DNA from: Lolliginicoccus suaedae
Lineage (GTDB): Bacteria; Actinomycetota; Actinomycetes; Mycobacteriales; Mycobacteriaceae
Assembly (NCBI RefSeq): GCF_008312885.1
Contig: NZ_VSSO01000002.1
Coordinates: 235,846-299,845, forward strand
Reading direction: 5' to 3'
Length of the DNA stretch: 64,000 bases
Shown: positions 1 through 8,309 of the stretch, one piece after another
Numbering within the stretch: position 1 is the stretch's first letter
How the letters are laid out: every line of letters begins with the position of its first letter
Notes under the pieces: model-generated
Database searches by the model: none
What the model saw: the letters and a program-made list of their open reading frames with translations, nothing else
What the model was told of the DNA's origin: nothing
Position numbers and translations under genes: made by a program

Positions 1-339
1 GACGATCTGGGCGTCGGTGGGGGTGGCGCGGACCTGCATGCCGAAGCGGGTGGCGTCGGGCGCTGCGGGCGGGATGGTGGCGGCGATGATGCCGCCTGCC
101 TCGGGCAGCTCGGCGAAGGCCTGGCAGGGGATGGTGGCGTCGAGGGCCTGGGGGAGGTAGGAGATCAGGGGTGCTTCGACGTCGGTGGCCTGGGCGTCCT
201 GGGGCCAGCTGAGGGTGGAGGTGGTCTGGGCGACGGGCATCAGGGGGGTGGCGATGGCGAGGATGAATCCGGCGAGGCCGGTGATCACCGCTACCAGACG
301 AGCTAGCCGTACCGTGCGCGCATCCCTTTTTGTAGCCAC
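1..339 (-). CDS. Arabinosyltransferase Emb family, N-terminal fragment (runs off the left edge)
   Basis: This is the first 113 codons of a membrane arabinosyltransferase (EmbA/B/C family), which polymerises arabinan of arabinogalactan or lipoarabinomannan from decaprenyl-phospho-arabinose. The visible part has a basic N-terminus, one membrane segment (about residues 11-33) and the family signature after it, where TPLMPVAQTTSTLSWPQ at residues 31-47 matches the conserved PLLPV-TT-LNWPQ stretch, followed by TDVEAPLIS. The start is taken as the GTG at 337-339, because there is no in-frame ATG and the basic leader fits the family; no strong ribosome site precedes it. Which Emb paralogue it is cannot be told from this fragment. 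It is codirectional with, and downstream of, the dprE genes, though nirBD lies between them. Confidence 0.85.
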   Translation of the reverse strand, partial: MATKRDARTVRLARLVAVITGLAGFILAIATPLMPVAQTTSTLSWPQDAQATDVEAPLISYLPQALDATIPCQAFAELPEAGGIIAATIPPAAPDATRFGMQVRATPTDAQIV

Positions 340-373
340 GGGAACTGATGGTATTCGGACCTCGTGGACGACG

Positions 374-401
374 ACGCCCCGGCCATGGCTGGCCGGGGCG
401 T
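374..401. terminator. Strong GC hairpin between the small acidic gene and emb
   Basis: A perfect 12-bp inverted repeat (374-385 with 390-401) encloses a 4-base loop, just past the end of the small acidic gene at 409. There is no T-tract on the minus-strand side, so termination is inferred only from stem strength and position. Confidence 0.5.
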
Positions 402-408
402 GTCGGGG

Positions 409-600
409 CTATTCGCGCGGGTAGTCGTCGTCGTCGGGGACCTCCTGGAGCTGCTCCACGAGGTCTGCCTCGTTGGCCTCCATGCTGCGGGAACCCGTGT
501 CCTGGGTTTCCTCGTCCTCGGGTCGCACCGGGGTGGCCTGCTCGATCCGGTCCGCCTCGGGGGCATCGAAGCCGTAGGGCGAGGATGCGCGTGAGGTCAT
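409..600 (-). CDS. Small acidic protein of unknown function (63 aa)
   Basis: This short, strongly acidic protein contains two related segments, APEADRIEQATPV and ANEADLVEQLQEV, which look like a duplicated motif [AP/AN]-EAD-x2-EQ-x2-[ED/PV]. It ends in a run of aspartates (PDDDDYPRE). No membrane segment, cysteine or catalytic motif is visible. The start at 600 is supported by GAGGAGG seven bases upstream; a longer reading to 687 adds arginine-rich residues unlike the rest. Small acidic proteins with this EAD..EQ pattern occur in actinobacteria without an assigned role as far as I recall. It lies between nirD and the emb fragment, codirectional with both. Confidence 0.65.
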   Translation of the reverse strand: MTSRASSPYGFDAPEADRIEQATPVRPEDEETQDTGSRSMEANEADLVEQLQEVPDDDDYPRE

Positions 601-717
601 GATGTCCTCCTCGTATCGTTCGCGGAAGCCAGCCCGGCCGGGCCGCGCCGTCCGTTCCAGTCTACGGAGCAGGCGTGCGCGGGGCACGGTGATCCGGTGG
701 TAGCGGCCCGAGGGTGG

Positions 718-1032
718 TCATACAGTGACGAGGATCGTCCCGTCGCGCACCTCGGCATGATGCACGGTGACCGGCGGGACATCGCCGGCAGTGCATTCGC
801 CGGTGGCGAGCGAGAAGCCGTACTGGTGCAGCGGGCACATCACCACGGTGTTGTCGATCTGGCCGTCGGCGAGCGGGCCTCCCCTGTGCGGGCAGACCGC
901 GGCGGTGGCGCGGACAGTCCCGTCGGGCAGCAGGAACACTGCGATCTGCTGGCCCTCGACGACGTAGGCGCGTCCCTCGCCGGGCGTGAGGTCGGTGATG
1001 GGGCCGACTGCAATGGCGTGCCGTGTGCTCAT
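718..1032 (-). CDS. nirD: Nitrite reductase [NAD(P)H] small subunit
   Basis: NirD is the Rieske-like small subunit of the cytoplasmic assimilatory NAD(P)H nitrite reductase, which reduces nitrite to ammonium together with NirB. The 104-residue protein carries a complete Rieske [2Fe-2S] ligand set: Cys47-x-His49 (CPHRGG) and Cys66-x2-His69 (CPLHQYGF). Some enterobacterial NirD proteins lack these ligands, so the cluster is probably functional here. The ATG at 1030-1032 overlaps the nirB stop codon (ATGA arrangement), which indicates translational coupling. A longer reading to 1116 would put an alanine-rich leader inside nirB and is not favoured. Confidence 0.93.
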   Translation of the reverse strand: MSTRHAIAVGPITDLTPGEGRAYVVEGQQIAVFLLPDGTVRATAAVCPHRGGPLADGQIDNTVVMCPLHQYGFSLATGECTAGDVPPVTVHHAEVRDGTILVTV

Positions 1033-3512
1033 CGGACCGGCACCTGTGGCAGGGGCAGCAGCGGCAGGGCTGGTGCGAACTGGGCAGGGGAGCGTGGCTC
1101 GGTCCGCTCGAGCCACGGATCGCGGTACCCGTCCACGGACTGCTGCAATCGCTCATCGAGCCTGGCCGCGATGCCGTCGCTGTCGTCGATCAGCACGGCG
1201 CGCAGCGCGTCGAGCCCGACGCGGGGCACGAAGTCATAGGTGCGCTCCAGCCATCTGCCGTTCTCCCGGTAGTACTGCACGAACCGCCCGGCGAGCCGCA
1301 GCACCTCATCGGCCGAGCCGACGGTGGCGAGCAGGTCGCCCTTGCGGATGTGCGCCCCCGCCGCGCCGCCGACGTAGATCTCCCAGCGGCCATCGCCGAC
1401 CGCCACGACGCCGAGATCCTTGCACAGTGCCTCCGAGCAGTTGCGGGGGCAGCCCGCCACCGCCATCTTCAGCTTCGCGGGGCACTCGAGGCCCTGCAGG
1501 CGCTCCTCCATGCGGATGCCGAGGGCGGTGGAATCATCGAGCCCGTAGCGGCAGAAGTCGCTGCCCACGCACGTCTTCACCGTCCGCATGGACTTGCCGT
1601 ACGCGAATCCGGACGGCATGCCGAGATCGCCCCACACCTTTGGCAGGTCCTCCTTCTTGATGCCGAGCAGGTCGATGCGCTGGCCACCGGTGACCTTCAC
1701 CATCGGCACCTGGTACTTGTCGGCGACGTCGGCGATCTTGCGGAGCTGTTCGGGCGTGGTGACGCCGCCCTTCATCTGGGGCACCACCGAGAACGTGCCG
1801 TCGCGCTGGATGTTGGCGTGCACGCGATCGTTGATGAACAGCGCGCCCCGCTCGTCGACCCAGTCCGGGCCCCACACCGTGCGCAGCAGCGAGGCGAGCG
1901 GCATCTTGGCCGTAGCGTCCTCCTGGCCGCCCGCGGCGAGCTCGGCGAAGACCTGCGAGACGGCACGCAGGTCGCGGGCGCGGATCTCGGTGATCAGATC
2001 GGGCTTGGACAGCGGGATGCACGGCACGTACCAGTCCGCGGCGGGATCGGACTCCAGCGCGCCGTCGGCCGCGCAGGCCACCACCTCGCCGACCAGGGCC
2101 TTGCAGGAGCCGCAGCCCTTGCCGGCCCGGGTCCGCGCCATGACATCGGTGAGGGACTTCGCGCCATGCTCGACGCAGGCGACGATCGCGCCCTTCGTCA
2201 CGCCGTTGCAGTTGCACACCTGGGCATCGTCGGCGAGGTCGGCGGCGCCCTGCCCCGCTGGCGCGCCACCGAGGTCGAACAGCATGCTGATGCGTTCCTC
2301 CGGCAGCTCCACCTTGTCGTCGAAGGCCTGGCTAAGGAAACCGATCTTGCTGATGTCGCCGAGCAGCATCGCCCCGATCAGCTTGCCCTCGCGCACCACC
2401 ACGCTCTTGTAGACGCCTGTGCTGGGCTCGTAGAACTGGACGAACTCGTCATCCTCGCGCTCGGGGCCCTTCACGCCCATCGCGGCGACATCGATGCCCG
2501 CGACCTTCAGCTTCGTCGTGATCCGCGAGCCAAGATAGGCAGCACGCGGATCAGCACCGGTCACGACATCGGCGAGCACCACCGACTGCTCCCACACCGG
2601 CGCCACCAGCCCATACACCTCGCCGCGATGCTGCACGCACTCGCCGACCGCGAAGATCGCCGACTCGTCCTCGCACCGCATCTGGTCATCCACGACCACC
2701 CCGCGCTCCACCACCAGGCCCGCGGACCGCGCTAGCTCCGTGCTCGGCCGGATGCCTGCTGCGACCACGACCATGTCCGCACCGAGGCGCGCCCCGTCGG
2801 CGAACTCGACGCCGGTGATGCTGCCCTCCTCATCGCGCAGCACGGCGGTGGTTCGCGCGCCGGTATGCACGCGGATGCCGAGCTTCTCGATCTCCTTGCG
2901 CAGCACCCGGCCCCCGCGCTCGTCGAGCTGCTGGTTCATCAGGTGCCCGGGCGAATGCACCACTTCCACCTCGAGGCCCTGCGTGCGCAGGCCGTACGCG
3001 GCCTCGAGCCCCAGCAAGCCGCCACCGATCACCACGGCATGGGTCTTGTCGCGCGAGTGCGCGAGCTGCAGCATCCCATTGGTGTCCTCGATGTTGCGGA
3101 ACCCGAACACCCCCGGAAGCAGATGCCCATCGGTGCCGCGCAGGCCGTCGATGTTCGGGAAGAAGCTTGTCGAACCGGTCGCGATGACGAGCACGTCGTA
3201 GCCAACGATGCGGCCGCTCTCGCACTCCACGTGCTTGGCGAACCGATCCACTCGCACGACACGATCCCCCGCGTGCAGGGTGACGCCGTTCTCCCGGTAC
3301 CAGCTCATCGGGTTGAGCAGCAGGTCATCGTCGTCGATGGTGGCCTCCCCGGCCAGCACGTGCGACAACATGATGCGGTTGTAGTTGCCGTATGGCTCAT
3401 CGCCGATCATGGTGATGTCGAACAGGTCGCGGCCGCCGCGGGAGATGATCTCCTCGACCGCCCGCGCGCCGGCCATGCCGTTGCCGATGACGAGGAGCTT
3501 CCGGGCCGTCAT
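1029..3512 (-). CDS. nirB: Nitrite reductase [NAD(P)H] large subunit
   Basis: NirB catalyses six-electron reduction of nitrite to ammonium in the cytoplasm. The 827 residues show, in order, an FAD-binding fold (VIGNGMAG near residue 7), an NAD(P)-binding fold (VIGGGLLGLEAA), a BFD-type [2Fe-2S] domain with Cys433, Cys435, Cys467 and Cys470, and a sulfite/nitrite reductase module. The siroheme/[4Fe-4S] ligands are Cys648, Cys654, Cys688 and Cys692 (C-x5-C then C-x3-C). Length and domain order are normal for the family. It forms an operon with nirD. Its place is unusual, between dprE2 and emb, where a mycobacterium would have only arabinogalactan genes. No nitrate reductase or nitrite transporter gene is in the window. 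Confidence 0.96.
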   Translation of the reverse strand: MTARKLLVIGNGMAGARAVEEIISRGGRDLFDITMIGDEPYGNYNRIMLSHVLAGEATIDDDDLLLNPMSWYRENGVTLHAGDRVVRVDRFAKHVECESGRIVGYDVLVIATGSTSFFPNIDGLRGTDGHLLPGVFGFRNIEDTNGMLQLAHSRDKTHAVVIGGGLLGLEAAYGLRTQGLEVEVVHSPGHLMNQQLDERGGRVLRKEIEKLGIRVHTGARTTAVLRDEEGSITGVEFADGARLGADMVVVAAGIRPSTELARSAGLVVERGVVVDDQMRCEDESAIFAVGECVQHRGEVYGLVAPVWEQSVVLADVVTGADPRAAYLGSRITTKLKVAGIDVAAMGVKGPEREDDEFVQFYEPSTGVYKSVVVREGKLIGAMLLGDISKIGFLSQAFDDKVELPEERISMLFDLGGAPAGQGAADLADDAQVCNCNGVTKGAIVACVEHGAKSLTDVMARTRAGKGCGSCKALVGEVVACAADGALESDPAADWYVPCIPLSKPDLITEIRARDLRAVSQVFAELAAGGQEDATAKMPLASLLRTVWGPDWVDERGALFINDRVHANIQRDGTFSVVPQMKGGVTTPEQLRKIADVADKYQVPMVKVTGGQRIDLLGIKKEDLPKVWGDLGMPSGFAYGKSMRTVKTCVGSDFCRYGLDDSTALGIRMEERLQGLECPAKLKMAVAGCPRNCSEALCKDLGVVAVGDGRWEIYVGGAAGAHIRKGDLLATVGSADEVLRLAGRFVQYYRENGRWLERTYDFVPRVGLDALRAVLIDDSDGIAARLDERLQQSVDGYRDPWLERTEPRSPAQFAPALPLLPLPQVPVR

Positions 3513-3702
3513 GCGCGGACCAGCCCGAGGTCGGTGGTGGCCCCCGCGTCCGCGAACGGGAAGGCGCCCTGCAGGAACCGTGGAGTGCTCGACATGGCCT
3601 CCAGGCTCGTCGCAGTCAGTGTCGCAGCGACTACCCGAGCGTTACGCGACCGTCAGGAAGTGCTCACAGTCCCGGGAGCGGGCTCGTGCAGGGCCTCGGC
3701 CT

Positions 3703-3773
3703 GCAAAAGCACCGGAAGTTGCTAAACGCGATAGAAACTCCAAGGGTTTCCGAACCACTTCCAGTGCTTTTGC
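3703..3773. repeat. Palindromic intergenic repeat, family A, copy 1 (variant, inverted)
   Basis: This copy is inverted relative to the other three. Its first half matches, on the complementary strand, the conserved TTTCTATCGCGTTT plus GCAACTTCCGGTGCTTTTGC block of the others. The other half lacks the internal arm; instead the outer ends GCAAAAGCACCGGAAGT (3703-3719) and ACTTCCAGTGCTTTTGC (3757-3773) pair with one mismatch. It lies in the roughly 295-bp gap between the nirB start (3512) and the dprE2 end (3807). Apart from this repeat I see nothing that looks like a gene in the gap. Confidence 0.8.
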
Positions 3774-3806
3774 CCAGCGGACGGCCCCAGTGGCGGGCAG
3801 GCAGGC

Positions 3807-4562
3807 CTAGATGGGCAGCTTGCGGAACAGTGGGCGGGGCACATGCCGCAGCGCGGACATCACGTAGCGGTACGCCGCGGGCGCCCACACCAGTTCCTTG
3901 CCCTTGCGGGAGGCCTTGACGGCGATGCGGGCGACCTCATCGGCGGTAATGGTCATGGGTGCCTCGTCCATGCCGTCGGTCATCTTGGTGCGCACCATGC
4001 CGGGCCGCACGACGGTGATGATGACGCCGTGGGGGCGCAGGGCCTCGCCGAGGCCGAGGTAGAAGCCATCGAACCCGGCCTTGGAGGAGCCGTAGACGAA
4101 GTTGGAGCGGCGCACGCGCTCCCCAGCGACGGAGGAGAACGCGATGATGCGGCCGTGGCCCTGGGCCTTCATCTTCTCGCCGAGGATCACGCCTGCGGAG
4201 ACGGCGGCGGTGTAGTTGACGGTGGCGAGCTTGACGGCCTCGTCCTGGTTCTGCCACAGCTCCTCGGCGTCCCCGAGCAGGCCGAACGCGACGACGGCGA
4301 CGTCGACGTCATGGCCGGCGAAGGCCTCGTCGAGGGCCTTCTGGTGGGTGCTGGTCTCCAGTGCGTCGAAGTCGACGAGGGTGACAGTGGCACCAGCCTG
4401 GCGCAGGCGGGTGGCTGCATCGTCGCGACGGTCGGAGGGGCGGGCGGCAACGATCACGCGCAGCGGCCCCGCCACCAGGTACTCATCGGCCACGGCGAGC
4501 GCGATGTCGGAGGTGCCGCCGAGCAGCAGGATCGTGTTGGGGTTGCCTACAGCATCAATCAC
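3807..4562 (-). CDS. dprE2: Decaprenylphospho-beta-D-erythro-pentofuranosid-2-ulose 2-reductase
   Basis: DprE2 is the NADH-dependent reductase that completes epimerisation of decaprenylphosphoryl ribose to decaprenylphosphoryl arabinose, the only arabinose donor for the mycolic-acid cell wall. The 251-residue short-chain dehydrogenase has the nucleotide motif LLLGGTSDI at residues 12-20, catalytic Ser143/144 and Tyr157-x3-Lys161 (YGSSK), and the family-typical stretch [15 protein letters not shown]. The C-terminus RPLFRKLPI also closely matches mycobacterial DprE2. The GTG at 4562 overlaps the dprE1 stop by four bases (GTGA), and the protein from there aligns with known DprE2 N-termini, so a longer reading to 4637 is rejected. 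Confidence 0.95.
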   Translation of the reverse strand: MIDAVGNPNTILLLGGTSDIALAVADEYLVAGPLRVIVAARPSDRRDDAATRLRQAGATVTLVDFDALETSTHQKALDEAFAGHDVDVAVVAFGLLGDAEELWQNQDEAVKLATVNYTAAVSAGVILGEKMKAQGHGRIIAFSSVAGERVRRSNFVYGSSKAGFDGFYLGLGEALRPHGVIITVVRPGMVRTKMTDGMDEAPMTITADEVARIAVKASRKGKELVWAPAAYRYVMSALRHVPRPLFRKLPI

Positions 4563-5995
4563 AGGAGTTCCAGCCTTCTGGCGAGATCGGAGACAAAGAC
4601 ACCATTGGGGTCCACGGAGCGGCGGACCTTGATCCACTCATCGATCCGCGGGTACATGGCATGGAAGGTCTCGGCGCTGGTGCGGGAGTCCTTCGCGAGG
4701 TAGAGGCGGCCACCCATCTCGAGGACCCGGCGGTCGAGGTCGCGGACGAGCTCGTGCAGGCCCGGCTTGATGGGGAAGTCCACGCAGATGTTCCAGCCCG
4801 GCATGGGGAACGACAGGGGAGCGTCGTTGCCCGGGCCGAAGCGCTTGAACACGTTGAGGAACGAGTAGTGCCCGCTGTGGGCGATGTCGTGGATGATGCG
4901 CCGGAACTCGTCGACGGCACTGATCGGCACGATGAACTGGTACTGCAGGAATCCCACGTCGCCGTAGGCGCGGTTCCACTCCCCGAACAGATCGAGCGGG
5001 TGATAGAACTGCGTCAGGTTCTGGACCTTGTTCCGGTAGGTGCCGGACTTCTGGTACCACAGCTCGCCGAGCATCCCGAAGGTGAGCTTGTTGCCCATGC
5101 CGTTGGGGAAGATGTCGGGGAGCGTCATCAAGGTCGGCGCGTCGAACTTGAGCGGGTCCTTCTGCAGCTTCTTGGGCAGCTGATCGAACTTCGCTAGCGA
5201 TCCGCGCGAGATCGCGGCCCGGCCTAGCTTGGGCCCCTTGGAGATCGCGTCGAACCAGCCCGAGGAGTAGTCGTAGTTCTCCTCGCTGCCATCGCTGTGC
5301 AGGGCGATCGTCTCATCAAGGTTGGCGGTGCGGTCGCCGTCAGCGATGAAGTACGCCGTCTCGGTGGGGGTCATCTTGATGACCGCGCGCAGGATGATGC
5401 CGGTCAGCCCCTGCCCGCCCACGGTGGCCCAGAACAGCTCCGAGTCCTTGCCGCGCGGCGTGATGGTGCGGATCTGCCCGTCGGCGGTCAGCAGGTCCAG
5501 CGATACGACGTGGTTGCCGAAGCTGCCCGCGCTGTGATGGTTCTTGCCGTGGATATCCGAGCCGATCGCGCCGCCGACAGTCACCTGCCGGGTACCGGGA
5601 AGCACGGGAACCCACAGGCCGAACGGCAGCGCCGCCTTCATCAACTGGTCGAGATTCACCCCAGCGTCGACATCTACGAGCTGGGTGTCCGCGTCGATCG
5701 AGTGGATCGAGTTCAGCGGATTCATGTCGATGACGAGGCCGCCACCGTTCTGGGCCGGATCGCCATAGGACCGTCCGAGCCCGCGCGCGATGATGCCGCG
5801 CTTGAGGTAGGACGGGGCGTCTTCGGCCTTCTCGCTCGCCATGCGGACCGCCTTGGCGATCAGCTCGATATCGGGCGTCGAGAGGACCTCAGCGGTGGTG
5901 GGCGCGGTACGGGCCCAGCCTGTGAGGGTGCGCGTCTGCGTGGGCAGCTCCGGCGAGAAGCCCGGGGCCCCGGAATTCGTGGTCGTGGACATCAC
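4559..5995 (-). CDS. dprE1: Decaprenylphosphoryl-beta-D-ribose 2'-oxidase
   Basis: DprE1 is the FAD-dependent oxidase that forms the keto intermediate of decaprenylphosphoryl arabinose synthesis, and it is the target of benzothiazinones. The 478-residue protein contains the vanillyl-alcohol-oxidase-type FAD domain ([27 protein letters not shown]) and the substrate domain. The covalent-inhibitor cysteine is present as Cys404 in GWNICVDFP, and the conserved Lys435 lies 31 residues later in LYLAKDSR, the same spacing as Cys387 and Lys418 in M. tuberculosis. It is slightly longer than the mycobacterial enzyme at the N-terminus; the second Met is an alternative start. It overlaps dprE2 and is probably cotranscribed with it. 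Confidence 0.96.
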   Translation of the reverse strand: MMSTTTNSGAPGFSPELPTQTRTLTGWARTAPTTAEVLSTPDIELIAKAVRMASEKAEDAPSYLKRGIIARGLGRSYGDPAQNGGGLVIDMNPLNSIHSIDADTQLVDVDAGVNLDQLMKAALPFGLWVPVLPGTRQVTVGGAIGSDIHGKNHHSAGSFGNHVVSLDLLTADGQIRTITPRGKDSELFWATVGGQGLTGIILRAVIKMTPTETAYFIADGDRTANLDETIALHSDGSEENYDYSSGWFDAISKGPKLGRAAISRGSLAKFDQLPKKLQKDPLKFDAPTLMTLPDIFPNGMGNKLTFGMLGELWYQKSGTYRNKVQNLTQFYHPLDLFGEWNRAYGDVGFLQYQFIVPISAVDEFRRIIHDIAHSGHYSFLNVFKRFGPGNDAPLSFPMPGWNICVDFPIKPGLHELVRDLDRRVLEMGGRLYLAKDSRTSAETFHAMYPRIDEWIKVRRSVDPNGVFVSDLARRLELL

Positions 5996-6003
5996 GGTAG
6001 AGA

Positions 6004-6558
6004 TTACTCGCCCCGCGCCGCTTCGGGTGGGTGGACAGCCCGGTTTGGTGCGACCGCTGTGCTGAACACTCGTGCGCCCGTGGCCCAGAGCGCGTCGAGG
6101 TCCGATCCTGGCGGGTAGCGATGGTCCAGCTCAAGGATGGTGGTGCCGTGCGCGAACGACCACAATGCCTGCGCGGCAAGCGGATCGCCCGTGGCGAGGA
6201 AGAAGGGTTGGCCCGCCCACTCCTCCAGGCCTTCGGGGAGGACGTCGCGGGGGAGGGGCCCGCTCGTGGCGAGCCGGTAGAGGTGCGGGCGCGCCGTGGC
6301 CAGGGCCCGGTAGGCGGCGAGCAGGTCGTGCACCGAGCCGGTCGCCGCGTGCAGGGCAGTGCCGGACTGATGCAGGGCATCGGTGATGAGCACCGCGCGG
6401 ATCGCGTCGCGGCTGGTGAAGTGCTTGTACAAAGACGGTGCCTTGATGCCCAGGGCGGTGGCCAGCGAGCGCATAGTGACCGCCTCCCAGCCCTGTTCGT
6501 CGAGGATGGCGTGGGCGGCGTCGGCGATCTCGCGGGCCCGGGGGGCGAGGCTGGTCAC
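6004..6558 (-). CDS. TetR-family transcriptional regulator
   Basis: A 184-residue repressor-type protein with an N-terminal helix-turn-helix of the TetR kind ([25 protein letters not shown] at about residues 27-51 in shorter pieces: [12 protein letters not shown]). The C-terminal half resembles the ligand-binding domain with a conserved tryptophan and His-Gly element ([14 protein letters not shown]). It starts with GTG at 6558, eleven bases after the SRPBCC gene ends, so the two form an operon. Two perfect palindromes at 7122-7136 and 7148-7162 in front of that operon are the natural candidate operators, which would make it autoregulatory. The ligand is unknown. Confidence 0.85.
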   Translation of the reverse strand: MTSLAPRAREIADAAHAILDEQGWEAVTMRSLATALGIKAPSLYKHFTSRDAIRAVLITDALHQSGTALHAATGSVHDLLAAYRALATARPHLYRLATSGPLPRDVLPEGLEEWAGQPFFLATGDPLAAQALWSFAHGTTILELDHRYPPGSDLDALWATGARVFSTAVAPNRAVHPPEAARGE

Positions 6559-6569
6559 GGCCGGGCAGC

Positions 6570-7091
6570 TTACCGCGCTGCTTGCTGCTCGACACGCTCC
6601 TTCAGCGCACGGTTCATCGCGTCGAAGCTATCGCGCACATCGAGCGATCCTCCGGCGAGGGGCACGAGGGCGCCGCGGAAGTTCTCGCCCTGCACGAAGC
6701 GGGTGCGCTCGCCGGGGAGTTCCTCGAGGAGGAAGTAGTGCTCGCCGTCGACGATGCCAGGGGCGACGAAGCGTCCGATCCAGCGGAGCTCGCGCGCTGG
6801 CTCCGCGGCGGTGATGCGCGGCTCGAACGTCATCGTCGATCCCTTGTTCTCGAGTGTGTTGTGCAGGCGGGTCCCGGTGGTGGCGGTGCCTTCCGCGGAG
6901 GTGATGAAGGGGTTCCACTGCTCGTAGGCCTCGAAATCGGTGAGCGTGGCCCACACGGCCTCGGGTGGCGCGTCGATGGTGATGGCTGTCTCGATTCCGG
7001 GCTTGGCGAGGACGGTATAGAGGTAGCTGCCCGCCGCTGCGATGACGGTAATGGCGAGCAGGGCAGCGGCGGTGATCGCGATGACGCGCAT
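6570..7091 (-). CDS. SRPBCC-family (START/Bet v1-like) lipid-binding protein with N-terminal membrane anchor
   Basis: The 173-residue protein begins with a hydrophobic segment (about residues 2-25) that could be a membrane anchor or signal peptide. It continues as a polyketide-cyclase/SRPBCC domain with the family pattern IDAPPEAVWATLTDFEAYEQWNPF. SRPBCC proteins bind hydrophobic ligands in a deep cavity; no catalytic role can be read from the sequence. The start at 7091 is chosen because GAGGAG lies nine bases upstream and the longer form reads through the operator DNA. It is followed closely by the TetR gene, so its expression is probably controlled by that regulator. Confidence 0.8.
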   Translation of the reverse strand: MRVIAITAAALLAITVIAAAGSYLYTVLAKPGIETAITIDAPPEAVWATLTDFEAYEQWNPFITSAEGTATTGTRLHNTLENKGSTMTFEPRITAAEPARELRWIGRFVAPGIVDGEHYFLLEELPGERTRFVQGENFRGALVPLAGGSLDVRDSFDAMNRALKERVEQQAAR

Positions 7092-7121
7092 GATGACTCC
7101 TCGTGCGGGGACGACAGCTCG

Positions 7122-7136
7122 GCTAACGCTGTTAGC
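7122..7136. promoter_or_regulatory. Candidate TetR operator 1
   Basis: GCTAACGCTGTTAGC is a perfect 6-3-6 palindrome located 31-45 bases upstream of the SRPBCC start codon. With its near twin at 7148-7162 (centres 26 bp apart) it probably overlaps the promoter of the SRPBCC-tetR operon. Confidence 0.75.
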
Positions 7137-7147
7137 TATCACTTTAG

Positions 7148-7162
7148 GCTAACGGTGTTAGC
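7148..7162. promoter_or_regulatory. Candidate TetR operator 2
   Basis: GCTAACGGTGTTAGC repeats operator 1 with only the central triplet changed, and is again a perfect 6-3-6 palindrome. It lies between the SRPBCC and gtrA-like genes, so the same regulator could also influence the divergent gtrA-like gene. Confidence 0.75.
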
Positions 7163-7220
7163 TGCGCAAGGTGGTGCCACCCACGCCCCGCAATCCGGCG
7201 CGCCGCGATACGCTCGACCG

Positions 7221-7706
7221 GTGACCCGACAGCCGCACGAGCCCCCCGAGCAGCACCACGAGGTGCCCCTGCCCGTCGAGCTACCCCTCGACGAATACGT
7301 GAGCACCGCGGACGTCGACCTCAAGACACAGATCATCCGGTTCGGCGTCACCGGCGGGCTCTCCGCCATCGTCGACTTCGGCAGCCTGCTGATCCTCCGC
7401 TACTTCGGCCTCCCTTTCGAGGTAGCCAAAGCCATCAGCTTCATCCTCGGCACCACCACTGCCTACATGATCAACCGGCGCTGGACCTTCAAGGCCGAGC
7501 ACAGCAACAAGCGCTTCGCCGCCGTCGTCGCCCTCTACGGCCTCACCTTCGTCCTCCAGGTCGGCATCAGCGCCCTCATCTTCTACAGCCTCCAGGGCCG
7601 CTGGAACGAGCTCATCGTCACCACCATCGCGTTCGTCATCGCCCAAGGCATCGCGACGATCATCAACTTCATCGTCCAGCGCGTCGTCATCTTCCGCATC
7701 CACTAG
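7221..7706 (+). CDS. GtrA-family membrane protein (Rv3789-like)
   Basis: A 161-residue GtrA-type protein with four predicted membrane segments (roughly residues 36-56, 66-86, 97-119 and 130-153) and the family motif ITGGLSAIVDFGSLLIL-like stretch plus YMINRRWTF between helices. GtrA proteins are thought to move polyprenyl-phosphate sugars across the membrane or to assist their glycosyltransferases. In mycobacteria the homologue lies directly before dprE1 and has been linked to decaprenylphospho-arabinose handling. Here it is transcribed away from dprE1, with the SRPBCC/TetR pair between them. The start is the GTG at 7221; upstream in-frame codons run back into the neighbour and are not credible. 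Confidence 0.85.
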   Translation: MTRQPHEPPEQHHEVPLPVELPLDEYVSTADVDLKTQIIRFGVTGGLSAIVDFGSLLILRYFGLPFEVAKAISFILGTTTAYMINRRWTFKAEHSNKRFAAVVALYGLTFVLQVGISALIFYSLQGRWNELIVTTIAFVIAQGIATIINFIVQRVVIFRIH

Positions 7707-7721
7707 AGGCGCGGGAGCTGG

Positions 7722-8309
7722 CTACCCCGCGAACCGCGGCAGGATCCCATCGTCGAGTGCCTCCTGCAGCGACGGCGCGGCCTTGTCCTTATCGGACAGG
7801 ACGGGAGAAAGTGGCTTCCCGGTGTGGCCCAGCCGTGGCCATTCGATGCCGATGGCAGGGTCGAGGGGATCGATGCCATGCTCGGCCGCGGGGTTGTAGC
7901 CGCTGGTGACGAGGTAGGCGACGGTGGCCTGCTCGCTGAGCGCGAAGAATCCGTGCCCGAGGCCGACGTCGAGGTAGATGGCCCGGTGGGAGAGATCGTC
8001 GAGCAGCACGCTGTCCCACTGCCCGAAGGTGGGGGAGCCGACGCGGATGTCGACCACCACGTCGAGGACCGCGCCACTGACGCATTTGACGTACTTGGCC
8101 TGGCCGGGCGGCACGTCGGCGAAGTGGATGCCGCGCAGCGTCCCCTCGGTCGAGGTGGACATGTTGGCCTGCTCGAGGCGGAAGCGATGCCCGGTGGCCT
8201 TCTCGAATGCCTCCTGCTTGAACCATTCATGGAACGAGCCGCGGTGGTCGCCGAACAGGCGGGGAGTTATCTCCCATGCGCCGTTGATGCTGAGTTCACG
8301 AAATTCCAT
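7722..8309 (-). CDS. rmlC: dTDP-4-dehydrorhamnose 3,5-epimerase
   Basis: RmlC converts dTDP-4-keto-6-deoxyglucose to dTDP-4-keto-rhamnose in dTDP-L-rhamnose synthesis; rhamnose links arabinogalactan to peptidoglycan. The 195-residue cupin shows the family elements [13 protein letters not shown], the catalytic-histidine region LRGIHF, and [12 protein letters not shown]. The ATG at 8309 follows a GGGAGC element and overlaps the rmlA end by 14 bases, so the genes are coupled. A TTG two codons upstream is possible. No rmlD is in this window, so the last pathway step must be encoded elsewhere. Confidence 0.93.
   Translation of the reverse strand: MEFRELSINGAWEITPRLFGDHRGSFHEWFKQEAFEKATGHRFRLEQANMSTSTEGTLRGIHFADVPPGQAKYVKCVSGAVLDVVVDIRVGSPTFGQWDSVLLDDLSHRAIYLDVGLGHGFFALSEQATVAYLVTSGYNPAAEHGIDPLDPAIGIEWPRLGHTGKPLSPVLSDKDKAAPSLQEALDDGILPRFAG

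Noticed and set aside
1023-2735. A 570-codon plus-strand frame opposite nirB
   Set aside because: Low-complexity His/Arg/Ala translation with no motif; nirB on the other strand has intact cofactor sites.
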